A DNA stretch of 64,000 bases, taken from contig CP087965.1 in NCBI GenBank assembly GCA_024703855.1, forward strand, positions 4,208,001-4,272,000, in the 5' to 3' direction. Below the pieces are notes generated by a model. The model had not been told where the DNA came from. It saw only the letters and a list, made by a program, of their open reading frames with translations, and did not search any database. Position numbers and translations under genes: made by a program. How positions within the stretch are numbered: position 1 is the stretch's first letter; every line of letters starts with the position of its first letter. This DNA is from Polaromonas sp. P2-4. Lineage in GTDB: Bacteria > Pseudomonadota > Gammaproteobacteria > Burkholderiales > Burkholderiaceae_C. Below are positions 8,690 to 17,819 of the stretch, piece after piece.

Positions 8690-9175
8690 GTGGCAGCTGT
8701 TGACTGGATTTTGCTGGGGGTGCTGGTTTTTTCCATGGTGCTGGGCGCCTGGCGCGGGCTGGTGTACGAGGTGTTGTCGGTGTTGGGTTGGGCCGTGTCG
8801 TTTTACGTGGCGCAATGGTTTGCGCCAGACGTGGCCACCCGGCTGCCCATCCAGTCCGCCTCAAACCCGGTGCGCTATGCGGCGGCGTTTGTGCTGATCT
8901 TTATTGCGGCGGTATTTGCGGCAGGTTTGCTAGCCTTTTTGTTGAAAAAGCTGGTTGAAGCCATAGGTTTGCGCCCGGTTGACCGCACGCTGGGCTCGGC
9001 GTTTGGCCTGCTGCGTGGCCTGATTTTGTTGCTGGCCGCCACCGTGGTGATTGACATGACGGCGCTGAAGGCCAGCGACTGGTGGCTGGAGTCCAAAGGT
9101 GCGGCCGCGTTGACGGCCACCCTTAAAGGTTTGAAACCGGTGCTGCCGGAGCAATTTGCAAAGTATTTGAATTAA
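8690..9175 (+). CDS. cvpA: CvpA family membrane protein
   Basis: A 161-residue intact protein with four predicted membrane segments (VDWILLGVLVFSMVLGAW; VLSVLGWAVSFYVAQW; YAAAFVLIFIAAVFAAGLLAFLL; LLRGLILLLAATVVIDM). The GTG start at 8690 gives the usual N-terminus. CvpA is named for colicin V production and affects envelope stress tolerance. It sits directly before purF, its conserved partner, with a 33-base gap. Confidence 0.9.
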   Translation: MAAVDWILLGVLVFSMVLGAWRGLVYEVLSVLGWAVSFYVAQWFAPDVATRLPIQSASNPVRYAAAFVLIFIAAVFAAGLLAFLLKKLVEAIGLRPVDRTLGSAFGLLRGLILLLAATVVIDMTALKASDWWLESKGAAALTATLKGLKPVLPEQFAKYLN

Positions 9176-9208
9176 CTTGAATGAGTCAAAAATCATGATC
9201 GGAATACC

Positions 9209-10736
9209 ATGTGCGGGATAGTCGGCGTCGTCAGCAAAGCCCCGGTCAATCAACTGATTTATGACGGCCTGCTGCTGCTGCAGCACCGTGGTCAGGATGC
9301 GGCGGGTATCGTCACGCAGCAAGGGCGCAAGTTCTACATGCACAAGGCCAAGGGCATGGTGCGCGATGTTTTTCGCACCCGCAACATGCGCGCCCTGCCG
9401 GGCAACGTGGGGCTGGGCCAGGTGCGCTACCCGACGGCGGGCAATGCCTATAGCGAAGACGAAGCGCAGCCGTTTTACGTCAATGCGCCGTTTGGCCTGG
9501 TGCTGTCACACAACGGCAACCTGACCAACGCGGCCGAGCTCAAGGCCGAGCTCTTCAATACCGACCATCGCCATATCAACACCGACAGCGACTCTGAAGT
9601 GCTGCTCAATGTGCTGGCCCACGAGCTGGAGAAAACCACGCGCGGCTTGCCGCTCAATCCGGTAGACGTGTTTGCAGCGGTGCGCGGTGTGCACAAGCGC
9701 GTCAAGGGTTCTTACGCCGTGGTGGCGCTGATTGCCGGCCATGGCCTGCTGGCGTTTCGTGACCCGTTTGGCATCCGCCCACTGTGTATTGGCCGCGGCC
9801 AGAACGAAGCCGGCGGCACCGTGATGGTGGCCAGCGAATCGGTCGCCCTTGAAGGCACCTTGCACCAGTTCGAGCGCGACATTGCGCCGGGCGAAGCCGT
9901 GTTTGTTGATCTGGAAGGCACGGTGCATGCCGAGCAATGCGCCGCCAATCCCCAGCTCATGCCCTGCATTTTTGAGTTTGTGTACCTGGCCCGTCCCGAC
10001 TCGGTGCTTGATGGCATCTCGGTCTATCAGGCGCGTTTGAACCTGGGTGAAACGCTGGCCAAGCGTGTGGTCTCCACCGTGCCGCCCAGCGAGATCGACG
10101 TGGTCATCCCCATCCCCGAATCAAGCCGCCCCAGCGCCACCCAGCTGGCGCATTTGCTGGGCATTCCGTATCGCTGAAGGTTTTGTGAAAAACCGCTACG
10201 TGGGCCGCACCTTCATCATGCCGGGGCAGGGCGTGCGCAAAAAATCGGTGCGCCAAAAGCTCAACGTGATTGCCAGTGAATTCAAGGGCCGCAATGTGCT
10301 GCTGGTCGATGATTCCATCGTGCGCGGCACCACCAGCCGCGAGATTGTGCAGATGGCGCGTGACGCCGGTGCCCGCAAGGTGTATTTGGCCAGCGCCGCG
10401 CCGCCGGTGCGTTTCCCCAACGTTTACGGCATCGACATGCCCACGCCCGGCGAGCTGGTGGCGCATGACCGCAGCATCGAAGAAATTCGCCAGGTGATTG
10501 GCTGCGACGCGCTGATTTACCAGGACGTGGAAGGCATGCGACGCGCCATTGGCTCGCTGAACACCAAGCTCGATGGTTTTGATGCCTCCTGCTTTGACGG
10601 CGTCTACATCACCGGTGACGTGACCGCCGAAACCATTGCCGCGATGAATTCGAGCCGCGCTGATACGGCAGAAAAAATTGGCGAAGAAGGCGACGTGGAC
10701 GTGTCGCGCCTGGCCCTTCCTAACCCACAAGACTAA
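9209..10736 (+). CDS. purF: Amidophosphoribosyltransferase, frameshifted
   Basis: First enzyme of purine synthesis, making phosphoribosylamine from PRPP and glutamine. The N-terminal glutamine amidotransferase starts MCGIVGVVSK with the nucleophile Cys2. GLGQVRYPTAGN and LSHNGNLTN follow, and the C-terminal phosphoribosyltransferase carries the PRPP loop VLLVDDSIVRGTTS. The frame is broken at about 10175: removing the T from CGC-T-GAAGG joins GIPYR to EGFVKNRYVGRTF, so an insertion is likely. The joined protein of about 508 residues is of normal length. It is probably expressed with cvpA and metZ. Confidence 0.93.
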
Positions 10737-10760
10737 CCACAAGACTAATCCGCAAGAGGC

Positions 10761-11992
10761 TTGAACGTGGACCCCAAAAAATTACCCGAGAATCTGCACC
10801 GCGACACGCTGGCCGTGCGGGCGGCCGTGGACAAAAGCCAGTACGGCGAAAACTCCGAGGCGCTGTACCTGACCAGCAGTTTTGTGCAGCCCGACGCCGC
10901 CACCGCCGCGCGGCGCTTTGCCAACGAAGAAGAGGGCTACATCTATTCCCCCTTCACCAACCCGACGGTGACCAGCATGGAGCAGCGCCTGGCCGCGATG
11001 GAGGGCACCGAGGCCTGCATCGGCACCTCCAGCGGCATGGCAGCGATTTTGCTGATGTGCATGGGCCTGCTCAAAAGCGGCGACCATGTGATCTGCTCGT
11101 GGTCGGTGTTTGGCTCCACCATCAAACTGATTGGCAGCGAGTTTGCCAAGTTTGGTGTTGAAAGCACGTTTGTTTCGCAGACCGATGTGGCCGAGTGGAA
11201 AGCGGCCGTCAAGCCCAACACGAAACTGCTGTTTGCCGAAACGCCCACCAACCCGCTGACCGAAATCTGCGACATCCGTGCGCTGGCCGACATTGCGCAT
11301 GGCGCGGGTGCCTTGCTGGCGGTGGACAACTGCTTTTGCTCGCCGGCGTTGCAGCAGCCTGTCAAGCTGGGTGCCGATCTGATCATTCATTCGGGCACCA
11401 AATACCTCGATGGCCAGGGCCGCGTAATTGCCGGTGCGATTTGCGGACCGAAAAACTCATCGACGACAAACTCGTTCCGATCATGCGCAGTGCCGGCATG
11501 ACGCTGTCGGCCTTCAACGCCTGGGTCGTGCTCAAGGGCCTGGAAACGCTGTCCATCCGCATGCAGGCGCAAAGCGCCAACGCGCTGGCGCTGGCGACCT
11601 GGCTGGAAGCGCAGCCCGGCGTGGCCCGCGTCTACTACCCGGGCCTGAAGTCGCATCCGCAGCATGCGCTGGCGATGCGGCAGCAAACCCTCAACGGGCA
11701 GGGCTGTGGTGGTGCGGTGGTGTCGTTTGATGTCAAAGGTGCTGATGCCGAGAGTGCGCGCAAAAATGCCTTTCATGTGATCGACAGCACCCGGGTCTGC
11801 AGCATCACGGCCAATCTGGGCGACACCAAAACCACGGTGACGCATCCCTCGACCACTTCGCACGGACGACTCACTGAAGTGCAGCGGCAGGCTGCAGGCA
11901 TAGGCCAGGGGCTGATTCGCGTGGCGGTGGGCCTTGAATATATTGATGACCTGAAAGCTGACTTGGCGCGCGGTCTGGACAGTTTGAAATGA
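10761..11992 (+). CDS. metZ: O-succinylhomoserine sulfhydrylase, frameshifted
   Basis: A PLP enzyme of the Cys/Met metabolism family that makes homocysteine from O-succinylhomoserine and sulfide. Motifs: YSPFTNPTVTSMEQRLAAMEG, GTSSGMAAI, FAETPTNPL, and the PLP-lysine segment HSGTKYLDGQG. The start may be TTG 10761 or GTG 10767. The frame breaks near 11445 (ICG-TEKLIDD); one extra base joins the halves to about 410 residues. Its stop overlaps the gltX start. The purF-metZ adjacency is common in this order. Confidence 0.92.
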
Positions 11993-13371
11993 CAGCTAAA
12001 ACACCCATCCGTACACGTACCCGGTTTGCGCCTTCGCCGACTGGCTTCATTCACCTCGGCAACATCCGCTCGGCGCTCTACCCCTGGGCGTTTGCACGTG
12101 CCACCGGGGGCGACTTTATTTTGCGCATTGAAGACACCGATGTGGAGCGTTCGAGCCAGGCCGCCGTCGATGTGATCATCGAAGGCATGCGCTGGTTGGG
12201 CCTTGACCACGACGAGGGCCCGTTCTTTCAGATGCAGCGCATGGACCGTTACAAGGCCGTGCTGGCCGAGCTGCAGGCTGCAGGCCATGTCTATCCTTGC
12301 TACATGAGCGTGGCGGAGCTCGACGCGCTGCGTGAAAAACAGATGGCCGCCAAAGAAAAGCCGCGCTATGACGGCACCTGGCGGCCTGAGCCGGGCAAGA
12401 CCTTGCCGCCCATTCCCGCGGGTGTGCAGCCCGTGCTGCGGTTCAAAAATCCGCAAGGCGGTGCTGTGGTCTGGGACGACAAGGTCAAGGGCCGCATCGA
12501 GATCAGCAACGACGAACTCGACGACCTCGTGATTGCGCGGCCTGATGGCACGCCCACCTACAACTTCTGCGTGGTGGTGGACGACATGGACATGGCCATC
12601 ACGCATGTGATCCGTGGCGACGACCATGTGAACAATACGCCGCGCCAGATCAACATCTTCCGCGCGCTCGGCAAAGACGTGCCGGTGTATGCGCATTTGC
12701 CCACCGTGCTCAATGAGCAGGGCGAGAAAATGAGCAAGCGCAACGGTGCCAAGCCGGTGACGCAATATGCTGCCGAGGGCTACCTGCCCGACGCCATGGT
12801 GAACTACCTGGCGCGCCTGGGCTGGAGCCATGGCGACGACGAAATTTTTAGCCGTGAGCAGTTTGTGGAATGGTTCAATCTGGACCACCTCGGCAAGAGC
12901 GCCGCGCAGTTCGACGAAGCCAAGCTGCGCTGGGTCAATGCTCAGCACCTCAAGGCGATGGCCGATGAGAAGCTGGCGGTAGAGGTCGCTCCTTTCCTGG
13001 CGGCCAAAGGCGTCACGGGCCTGGACGCTGCGCGGCTCGTTCGTGCTTGCGGCCTGTTCAAAGACCGTTGCAGCACGCTGGTCGAGCTGGCCGGCTGGTT
13101 GCAGCGCCTGGTGACTGGCGGGCAGGCGAGCGCCGAAGATATCAGCACGCATGTGACCGAAGCCGTGCGCCCGGCTCTTGCCAAATTGGCTGAAGCGCTG
13201 GGCGGCTGCGAGTGGAACAAGGCGGCGATTGCCGCAGCCATCAAGCAGGTGCTCGCCGAGACGGGTTTGAAGATGCCGCAACTGGCCATGCCGGTGCGCG
13301 TCCTGGTCATGGGCACACCGCAAACCCCTTCGGTCGATGCCATTTTGGAACTCATGAAAAAGAAGATGTGA
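11989..13371 (+). CDS. gltX: Glutamyl-tRNA synthetase
   Basis: An intact 460-residue class I aminoacyl-tRNA synthetase that charges tRNA-Glu. The HIGH-type motif appears as PSPTGFIHLGN near residues 15-25, LRIEDTD follows, and the KMSKR loop (EKMSKRNG) is near residue 247. The C-terminal half is the anticodon-binding domain. It starts at an ATGA overlap with metZ. A tRNA-Glu gene lies 236 bases downstream. Confidence 0.96.
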   Translation: MTAKTPIRTRTRFAPSPTGFIHLGNIRSALYPWAFARATGGDFILRIEDTDVERSSQAAVDVIIEGMRWLGLDHDEGPFFQMQRMDRYKAVLAELQAAGHVYPCYMSVAELDALREKQMAAKEKPRYDGTWRPEPGKTLPPIPAGVQPVLRFKNPQGGAVVWDDKVKGRIEISNDELDDLVIARPDGTPTYNFCVVVDDMDMAITHVIRGDDHVNNTPRQINIFRALGKDVPVYAHLPTVLNEQGEKMSKRNGAKPVTQYAAEGYLPDAMVNYLARLGWSHGDDEIFSREQFVEWFNLDHLGKSAAQFDEAKLRWVNAQHLKAMADEKLAVEVAPFLAAKGVTGLDAARLVRACGLFKDRCSTLVELAGWLQRLVTGGQASAEDISTHVTEAVRPALAKLAEALGGCEWNKAAIAAAIKQVLAETGLKMPQLAMPVRVLVMGTPQTPSVDAILELMKKKM

Positions 13372-13387
13372 TTAGTCGATTGAAAAT

Positions 13388-13417
13388 TTGAAAAGCAGCA
13401 AATTTTCGGGCTATAAT
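13388..13417 (+). promoter_or_regulatory. Promoter of the tRNA cluster
   Basis: TTGAAA (13388-13393), an 18-base spacer and TATAAT (13412-13417) form a near-consensus sigma-70 promoter 37 bases before tRNA-Ala. The spacer region carries a perfect inverted repeat GAAAATTTG / CAAATTTTC. Confidence 0.75.
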
Positions 13418-13453
13418 TCAAGGCTCGACGGTTGTGAGGTAGCTTGCAACATT

Positions 13454-13529
<76 letters not shown>

Positions 13530-13607
13530 AAAATTGTCGGAACGTATTTTGAAAAGAGTTTTTTTGGCAGGTCTTTAAAAAGCCTGCCACGGAAGTTCCA
13601 AGGCTTT

Positions 13608-13684
13608 GACCCCATCGTCTAGAGGCCTAGGACACTACCCTTTCACGGTAGGTACCGGGGTTCCGAATCCCCGTGGGGTCGCCA
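13608..13684 (+). tRNA. tRNA-Glu (TTC), with an extra base in the T-loop
   Basis: Acceptor GACCCCA pairs TGGGGTC, and the anticodon loop CTTTCAC gives TTC. It is 77 nt with CCA, where 76 is usual. The T-arm reads CGGGG-TTCCGAAT-CCCCG, an 8-base loop instead of the invariant 7-base TTCGAAT. A tRNA with that loop would not fold normally, so the second C is most likely a sequencing insertion. Confidence 0.92.
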
Positions 13685-13761
13685 GAATTCTTCACAGCAA
13701 TGTGTTGAGACAAGGCACAAGTTGTTAGCACTTGGCTCGCAAGAGCAAACGCTATCTACCA

Positions 13762-13838
13762 GGAGTGGTAGTTCAGTTGGTTAGAATACCGGCCTGTCAC
13801 GCCGGGGGTCGCGGGTTCGAGTCCCGTCCGCTCCGCCA
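13762..13838 (+). tRNA. tRNA-Asp (GTC)
   Basis: A 77-nt cloverleaf with encoded CCA: acceptor GGAGTGG pairs CCGCTCC, the anticodon loop CTGTCAC gives GTC, and the T-loop TTCGAGT is normal. Its last 25 bases recur at 15545-15569, marking it as the insertion target of the downstream mini-island. Confidence 0.95.
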
Positions 13839-13844
13839 GTACAT

Positions 13845-13884
13845 AAGGGCTTGTTGCTATGAAAATAGCAGCAAGCCCTTTTTT
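13845..13884 (+). terminator. Terminator after tRNA-Asp
   Basis: AAGGGCTTGTTGCTAT, a short GAAA loop and ATAGCAGCAAGCCCTT, then TTTTTT. The inner part resembles the AT-rich family B hairpin (GCTAT...ATAGC). Confidence 0.85.
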
Positions 13885-14221
13885 GTTTTCCGGGTTTTAA
13901 AATAGCCGTCGGCAAACGGGTTGCGCCGCCCGCCGCCCTTGCGCACCATTCGCGTGCAGCGTCCATCACATGCCGATGCCCTCGGCCAGTTTGTCCCTCA
14001 CGCCCTTGGGCGGCAGTCCTGAGGGTTGAGCGGCGGAAACAAAATACTCTCAGCAGTCTTTTCGTTGTTGTTTCCATCCTCTCAGCCCAGGTTTTTTTCG
14101 GGCGGCGCTACAACTGGCGAACCGGCACAGTCCGGACTAAACTAATAAATCGGTCGGCATGTGCCGCGCCGCTGTCCGGACCACGGTCCCACGGTCCGTC
14201 GTTTTACCCAAGGAGGCCGTC
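13885..14221. other. Gene-free left part of the mini-island
   Basis: No convincing coding region is seen in these 337 bases. The right end holds a ribosome binding site (AAGGAGG at about 14210) for ybaK. The promoter was not identified with confidence. Confidence 0.4.
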
Positions 14222-14701
14222 ATGTCGATTCCCTCGCATCTATCCAGCTACCTGGACCAGCGCGGCGCCCGTTACGAGATTTGCGCGCACGAGCACAGCC
14301 GCACCAGCGCAGAGACCGCCCGCAGCGCGCATGTCCAGCCGAACCAGCTCGCCAAGTCAGTCATCCTCGAAGACGAAGCGGGCTGCGTGATGGCCGTCAT
14401 ACCGGCCGACAAGTCCGTCGTGGTGGGCGAACTCGCCCGCATGCTGGGCCGCAAGGAACTCAGGCTCGCCGATGAAAGCCGCATCGCGGTGCTGTTCGCG
14501 GACTGCGATCTCGGTGCGATACCCCCGGTCGGCATGGCCTGGGGTGTCGAGACGATCGTCGACGACGAACTCGAAGCCAGCGACGTCGTGTACATGGAAG
14601 GCGGTGATCACGAGCACCTGCTGCGGATGCCGCACGAACAGTTCCATGCGCTGATGAGCTCGCAGCAGCACGGGCGTTTTTGCAGGGCTCCGATGCACTG
14701 A
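14222..14701 (+). CDS. YbaK/EbsC-family aminoacyl-tRNA deacylase-like protein
   Basis: An intact 159-residue protein of the YbaK/ProX editing superfamily, whose members hydrolyse mischarged aminoacyl-tRNAs. Seen: the early block YLDQRGARYEICAHEHSRTSAETARSAHV, the conserved lysine in QLAKSVILED, VMAVIPADKSV, and the GAIPPVGMAWG motif. The start at ATG 14222 has AAGGAGG 7 bases upstream. It lies inside the tRNA-Asp mini-island together with a putative RNase gene. The exact tRNA substrate cannot be told from sequence. Confidence 0.85.
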   Translation: MSIPSHLSSYLDQRGARYEICAHEHSRTSAETARSAHVQPNQLAKSVILEDEAGCVMAVIPADKSVVVGELARMLGRKELRLADESRIAVLFADCDLGAIPPVGMAWGVETIVDDELEASDVVYMEGGDHEHLLRMPHEQFHALMSSQQHGRFCRAPMH

Positions 14702-14784
14702 GCCCGAGCATCGGCCAGTCGGCGCTCGCACTCGCCGCTGGCCGTGTGCATCCCGCGCATCCTGTGATCCTTGGTGCTCTGGTG

Positions 14785-15543
14785 ATGGTCACGGCGAGCT
14801 TTCGCTTCTACGAGGAGCTCAATGAATTTCTCGCTCCTGCGCGGCGCGGGCGCGAGTTTTCCTGTCCCTGTGCGCGGGCGACGACCACCAAACACATGAT
14901 CGAAGCGCTCGGCGTGCCGCACACCGAGGTTGAATTGGTGCTGGTCAACGGCGAGTCGGTTGGCTTCGGCCTCTTACTACGTGATGGTGATCGCGTGGCC
15001 GTCTATCCGAAGTTCGAGGCGCTCGATGTCACGCCGCTGCTGCTGCGTGCGTGGGCAGGCTTTGCGCGTGACGCGCTTCGTCGCCGATGCGCATCTGGGC
15101 GGGCTGGCTCACTTGCTGCGCATGGCCGGCTTCGACACTTTGTACGACAACCACTTTCGCGATGAAGAGATCGAACGCATCGCCGCTGTACAGGGGCGTA
15201 TCGTCCTGACGCGGGATCGCGAACTGCTCAAGCGCCGCACCATCACCCATGGCTGCTACGTGCACGCACTGCGAACGGAGCAGCAGTTGCTGAAATCTTC
15301 GAGCGGCTCGACCTGGCGCGTGGCGCACGGCCGTTCACGCTGTGCCTGCATTGCAATGCGCCCTTGCATGCGATCGAGAAGGCGCGGGTTGCGCCTATGC
15401 TGCCACCGCGCGTGCGCGAGCACTACGAGCGCTTCAGCGTCTGCGATGTGTGCCAGCGCGTGTTCTGGGAGGGTTCGCACTGGCGGCGCATGCGTTCGGT
15501 GCTGGATGGCTTGTTGGCGCCAGCCGGTGACGTAGGGGTTTGA
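14785..15543 (+). CDS. Mut7-C RNase domain protein with N-terminal ubiquitin-like domain, frameshifted
   Basis: The N-terminal part (ASFRFYEELNEFLAP...KHMIEALGVPHTEVELVLVNGESVGF...GDRVAVYPKFEALDV) is a MoaD/ThiS-like Mut7-C ubiquitin domain. The next frame gives RFVADAHLGGLAHLLRMAGFDTLYDN...DEEIERIAAVQGRIVLTRDRELLKR, the PIN-like Mut7-C RNase core with its acidic residues. The last frame gives CLHCNAPLHAIEK...VCDVCQRVFWEGSHWRRM, a zinc ribbon with two CxxC pairs. Breaks near 15065 and 15300 each look like single-base errors. About 250 residues joined. It is the last gene of the mini-island; its stop nearly touches the duplicated tRNA end. Confidence 0.8.
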
Positions 15544-15544
15544 T

Positions 15545-15569
15545 GGTTCGAGTCCCGTCCGCTCCGCCA
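15545..15569 (+). repeat. Duplicated 3' end of tRNA-Asp (att-like site)
   Basis: 25 bases identical to 13814-13838 (GGTTCGAGTCCCG...CCGCCA). There is no full tRNA upstream of it, although weak similarity continues a little further left. Confidence 0.85.
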
Positions 15570-15591
15570 TCAATTCTGGAGTTCTCCAGTG

Positions 15592-15618
15592 AAAAAGCCA
15601 CGCAATGCGGGGCTTTTT
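15592..15618 (+). terminator. Terminator, probably the original one of tRNA-Asp
   Basis: AAAAAGCC, an inner region ACGCAATGCG, GGGCTTTTT and a T-tail. A small perfect palindrome CTGGAG-TT-CTCCAG lies just before it (15576-15589). Confidence 0.75.
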
Positions 15619-15625
15619 CTTTGCC

Positions 15626-15722
15626 TGTGACCCGTCCTGAAATAAGTTGACACCTTTTGAGTCAGAAAAAGGAGAGTCAAGTGGAATCAGGAGTTAAGAG
15701 GAGCCTGCGGGACTACACGCTA
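15626..15722 (+). mobile_element. IS3-family insertion sequence remnant (left end)
   Basis: After TGTGACCCGTCCTGAAATAA comes AAAAAGGAGAG and GTG 15681, reading VESGVKRSLRDYT before a stop. KRSLRDYT is the N-terminus of OrfA of some IS3-family transposases. The rest of the IS is gone; the break at 15720 falls exactly at the stop codon of the leftward ABC binding-protein gene, so the deletion junction supplies that stop. Confidence 0.6.
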
Positions 15723-16875
15723 TTTTTTTAGCGCTCCGTTGCCATTGATGATTGAAAGCTCTACGCCACCCCACCCTTGGCGTTGGACTGGCGTGTATTT
15801 GACATAGAGTCCACCCAGATCGAACTCACCCAAGTTCGTCAACGCTGCCAGGACGTTCGCTCGTGTTGGCTGATTGCCGGCTCGGCGTACTGCTTCTACG
15901 GCTATCTTGGCACCCAGATAACCTTCAAGACTTGAGAAAGAGATAGGCTGCCCAGCTGCGTATTTTTTCATATCAGCCTGGTACTCGTTGATAACCGCCT
16001 TGCTTGGAATAAAGGGGTATGGAACAGCTTGACTCAACACGATACCCCGTGCCTTGTCTGCTCCGACCGCTTTGACCAGCACATCATGCAGCAGTACGGA
16101 CAATCCATAGACCTGAGCAGAGCCACCAGGTGCCTCACGGAAGGCCCTGATGAATTCAAAGGCTGGCTTGCCGGCGGCTAGCACCAAGACCGCTTTCGGC
16201 TGAGACTTTGACACCGCTGCAACCGCAGTTTTAACGCTGACGTCAAATGCGTCAGGGCTGACATCTATCACTTGATGAGTCACGATTTTTAGGCCCTGTG
16301 CACTGGCCTCCTGAATTGCCAACCGAGCCAAGACTGGTCCAAAAGCAATATTCATGTTGACAATCGCTACTTCGGTCTTGTCCCAACTCTTCGCCTCCTT
16401 GAGCAAAGCAGTGACTTCGTCAGCGTAACCACTGCGAAGAGGAAACACGTTTCCAGCACCAACCACAGTCTTGTCACCTTGAAGTGGTGTGATCAGCGCG
16501 ATGCCCGCCTTCACGGGTAAATCCTGTTTGGCAATTTCGGCCAGTCCCGCGCTGTTGAGGAAGCCAAGCAGGCCGACGATGGATGGGTCGGCGATCAGTT
16601 GCTGGGTCAACTCCAGCATTTTGGGGCCCTGCAGATCATCGTCAAGCGTCACCAGCTTGAGCTTGTTGCCCTGCGATGCCGCCACTTGCGTTGATTTTGG
16701 CAAAGTAAGTCTGGATGCCGACGACAAGGCCTTTGGCGTTGGCTGCCGATGCGGGATTGGTTTGCGATGCGACCTGTCCAAAAACAACGTCCTGCGCAGC
16801 GTTGCCAACACCGGAAAAACTGCAGAGTGTGGCCAGGGTAAGCGTGGCTACGACGAATCGAAACATTTTTTGCAT
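15720..16875 (-). CDS. Branched-chain-type ABC transporter substrate-binding protein 1, frameshifted
   Basis: A periplasmic binding protein of the Leu/Ile/Val family. Start at ATG 16875 (MQKMFRFVVATLTLATLCSF) with signal peptide cleaved near GNAAQ; AAGGA lies 7-11 bases upstream. The first frame ends in YFAKINASGGIAG; the second resumes at QGNKLKLVTLDDDLQGPKMLELTQQLI and runs to the end (break near 16690). Joined length about 385. It follows livF in the transporter operon and ends on the IS remnant. Together with the second binding protein at 20464 it gives one permease two possible receptors, presumably for aromatic acids in this setting. Confidence 0.85.
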
Positions 16876-16921
16876 GCCAAAGTCCTTTTTGAAATCAACA
16901 AAATTACCAAGGCATTGATGT

Positions 16922-17635
16922 TTAAACACCGAGGTACTTTTCAAGCAGTTCCGGCCTGGCATGCAGCTCTGGGGAGCTACCTTCAAACACCACCTCGCCC
17001 TTGACCAGGATCACATTGCGGTCGGTGATCTGCGTGACGTGTTTCCAGTTTTTGTCGACGATGACGCTGCTGATGCCGCTCTCACGAATGAGACCGCAAA
17101 TGCGCCAGATGTCGCGCGCAATCAGCGGCGCCAGGCCTTCGGTGGCCTCGTCTAGGATCAGCACATCGGGGTTGGTCATCAGCGCGCGGCCTATGGTCAG
17201 CATCTGCTGCTCGCCGCCGCTGAGCTGCTGGCCGCCATGGCTAAGGCGTTCCTGCAGGCGCGGAAAGGTTTCCAGTACCCGCTCATAGGTCCAGTCGCGC
17301 TGGCCGCGGGTGCCGGCGCGGGCCGCCATCTTGAGGTTTTCCGTCACGCTGAGGTTGCCGAAGATGCCGCGGCCTTCGGGCACATAGGCGATGCCGAGCC
17401 GGGCAATTTCATAGGGTGCGCGGCCCGCCATCGGCTGGCCGGCAATGTCTATGGAACCGGCGCGCGGCTTGACCAGGCCCATCAGGCTTTTCAACAGGGT
17501 GCTTTTGCCCATGCCGTTGCGGCCCATCAGGCCAATCGTCTCGCCGCGTGCCACCCGGAAGTTGATGCCGCGCAGGATGTGGCTGGCGCCGTAGTAGGTG
17601 TGGAGTTCTTTTGCGTCGATAAGTAGAGTGCTCAT
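16922..17635 (-). CDS. livF: Branched-chain-type ABC transporter ATP-binding protein LivF
   Basis: An intact 237-residue ATPase. Walker A GRNGMGKST, signature LSGGEQQ, Walker B VLILDEATEG, and the LivF-typical YVPEGRGIFGNLSV and EKYLGV ending. The start MSTLLIDAKELHTYYGA is at 17635. The reading frame stays open upstream through the family A repeat, but that part is not LivF-like. Clustered with livG, livM, livH and box genes, it most likely energises benzoate uptake. Confidence 0.92.
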   Translation of the reverse strand: MSTLLIDAKELHTYYGASHILRGINFRVARGETIGLMGRNGMGKSTLLKSLMGLVKPRAGSIDIAGQPMAGRAPYEIARLGIAYVPEGRGIFGNLSVTENLKMAARAGTRGQRDWTYERVLETFPRLQERLSHGGQQLSGGEQQMLTIGRALMTNPDVLILDEATEGLAPLIARDIWRICGLIRESGISSVIVDKNWKHVTQITDRNVILVKGEVVFEGSSPELHARPELLEKYLGV

Positions 17636-17640
17636 AAGGT

Positions 17641-17817
17641 CTCCCGCCGGCCGCAGCGCCGGACCGCCCCAAGGGAAATTAGCCCCCAAGGGGCTGGAGC
17701 CTGCGGCTCCGAGCCTGCCTGCGCAGGTTTGGACAGGCGACAGAGGCGAAGCATCTGGCGAGCCGCGGCCTGCAAGGCCTCGCGAAGTACACAAAGTGAC
17801 GAGCGTGGGGGCCATAT
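17641..17817 (-). repeat. Family A repeat, enlarged copy (A3)
   Basis: On the minus strand it starts GGCCCCCACGCTCGTCACTT and ends TTGGGGCGGTCCGGCG. The middle carries extra hairpins (GCCTGCAAGGC; GCCTGCCTGCGCAGG), making it about 177 bp. It sits exactly between livG and livF and could act as an intercistronic hairpin. Confidence 0.75.
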
Positions 17818-17819
17818 CA

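Larger units (their letters stand above)
13839..15569. mobile_element. Mini-island at the 3' end of tRNA-Asp (ybaK plus Mut7-C gene)
   Basis: The last 25 bases of tRNA-Asp (13814-13838) are repeated exactly at 15545-15569, followed there by what looks like the original tRNA terminator. This attL/attR-like layout indicates a 1.73-kb insertion that rebuilt the tRNA 3' end. The segment holds a ybaK-like gene and a Mut7-C gene and no integrase, so it is a remnant or was moved in trans. Confidence 0.65.

Noticed and set aside
10165..10185. Programmed frameshift in purF
   Set aside because: No slippery heptamer or downstream structure stands out, and the same kind of break occurs in dozens of genes here; an inserted base is simpler.
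11773..13323. A 516-codon open frame antisense to gltX
   Set aside because: It is a shadow of a GC-rich conserved gene; the translation has no family resemblance and the sense gene is certain.
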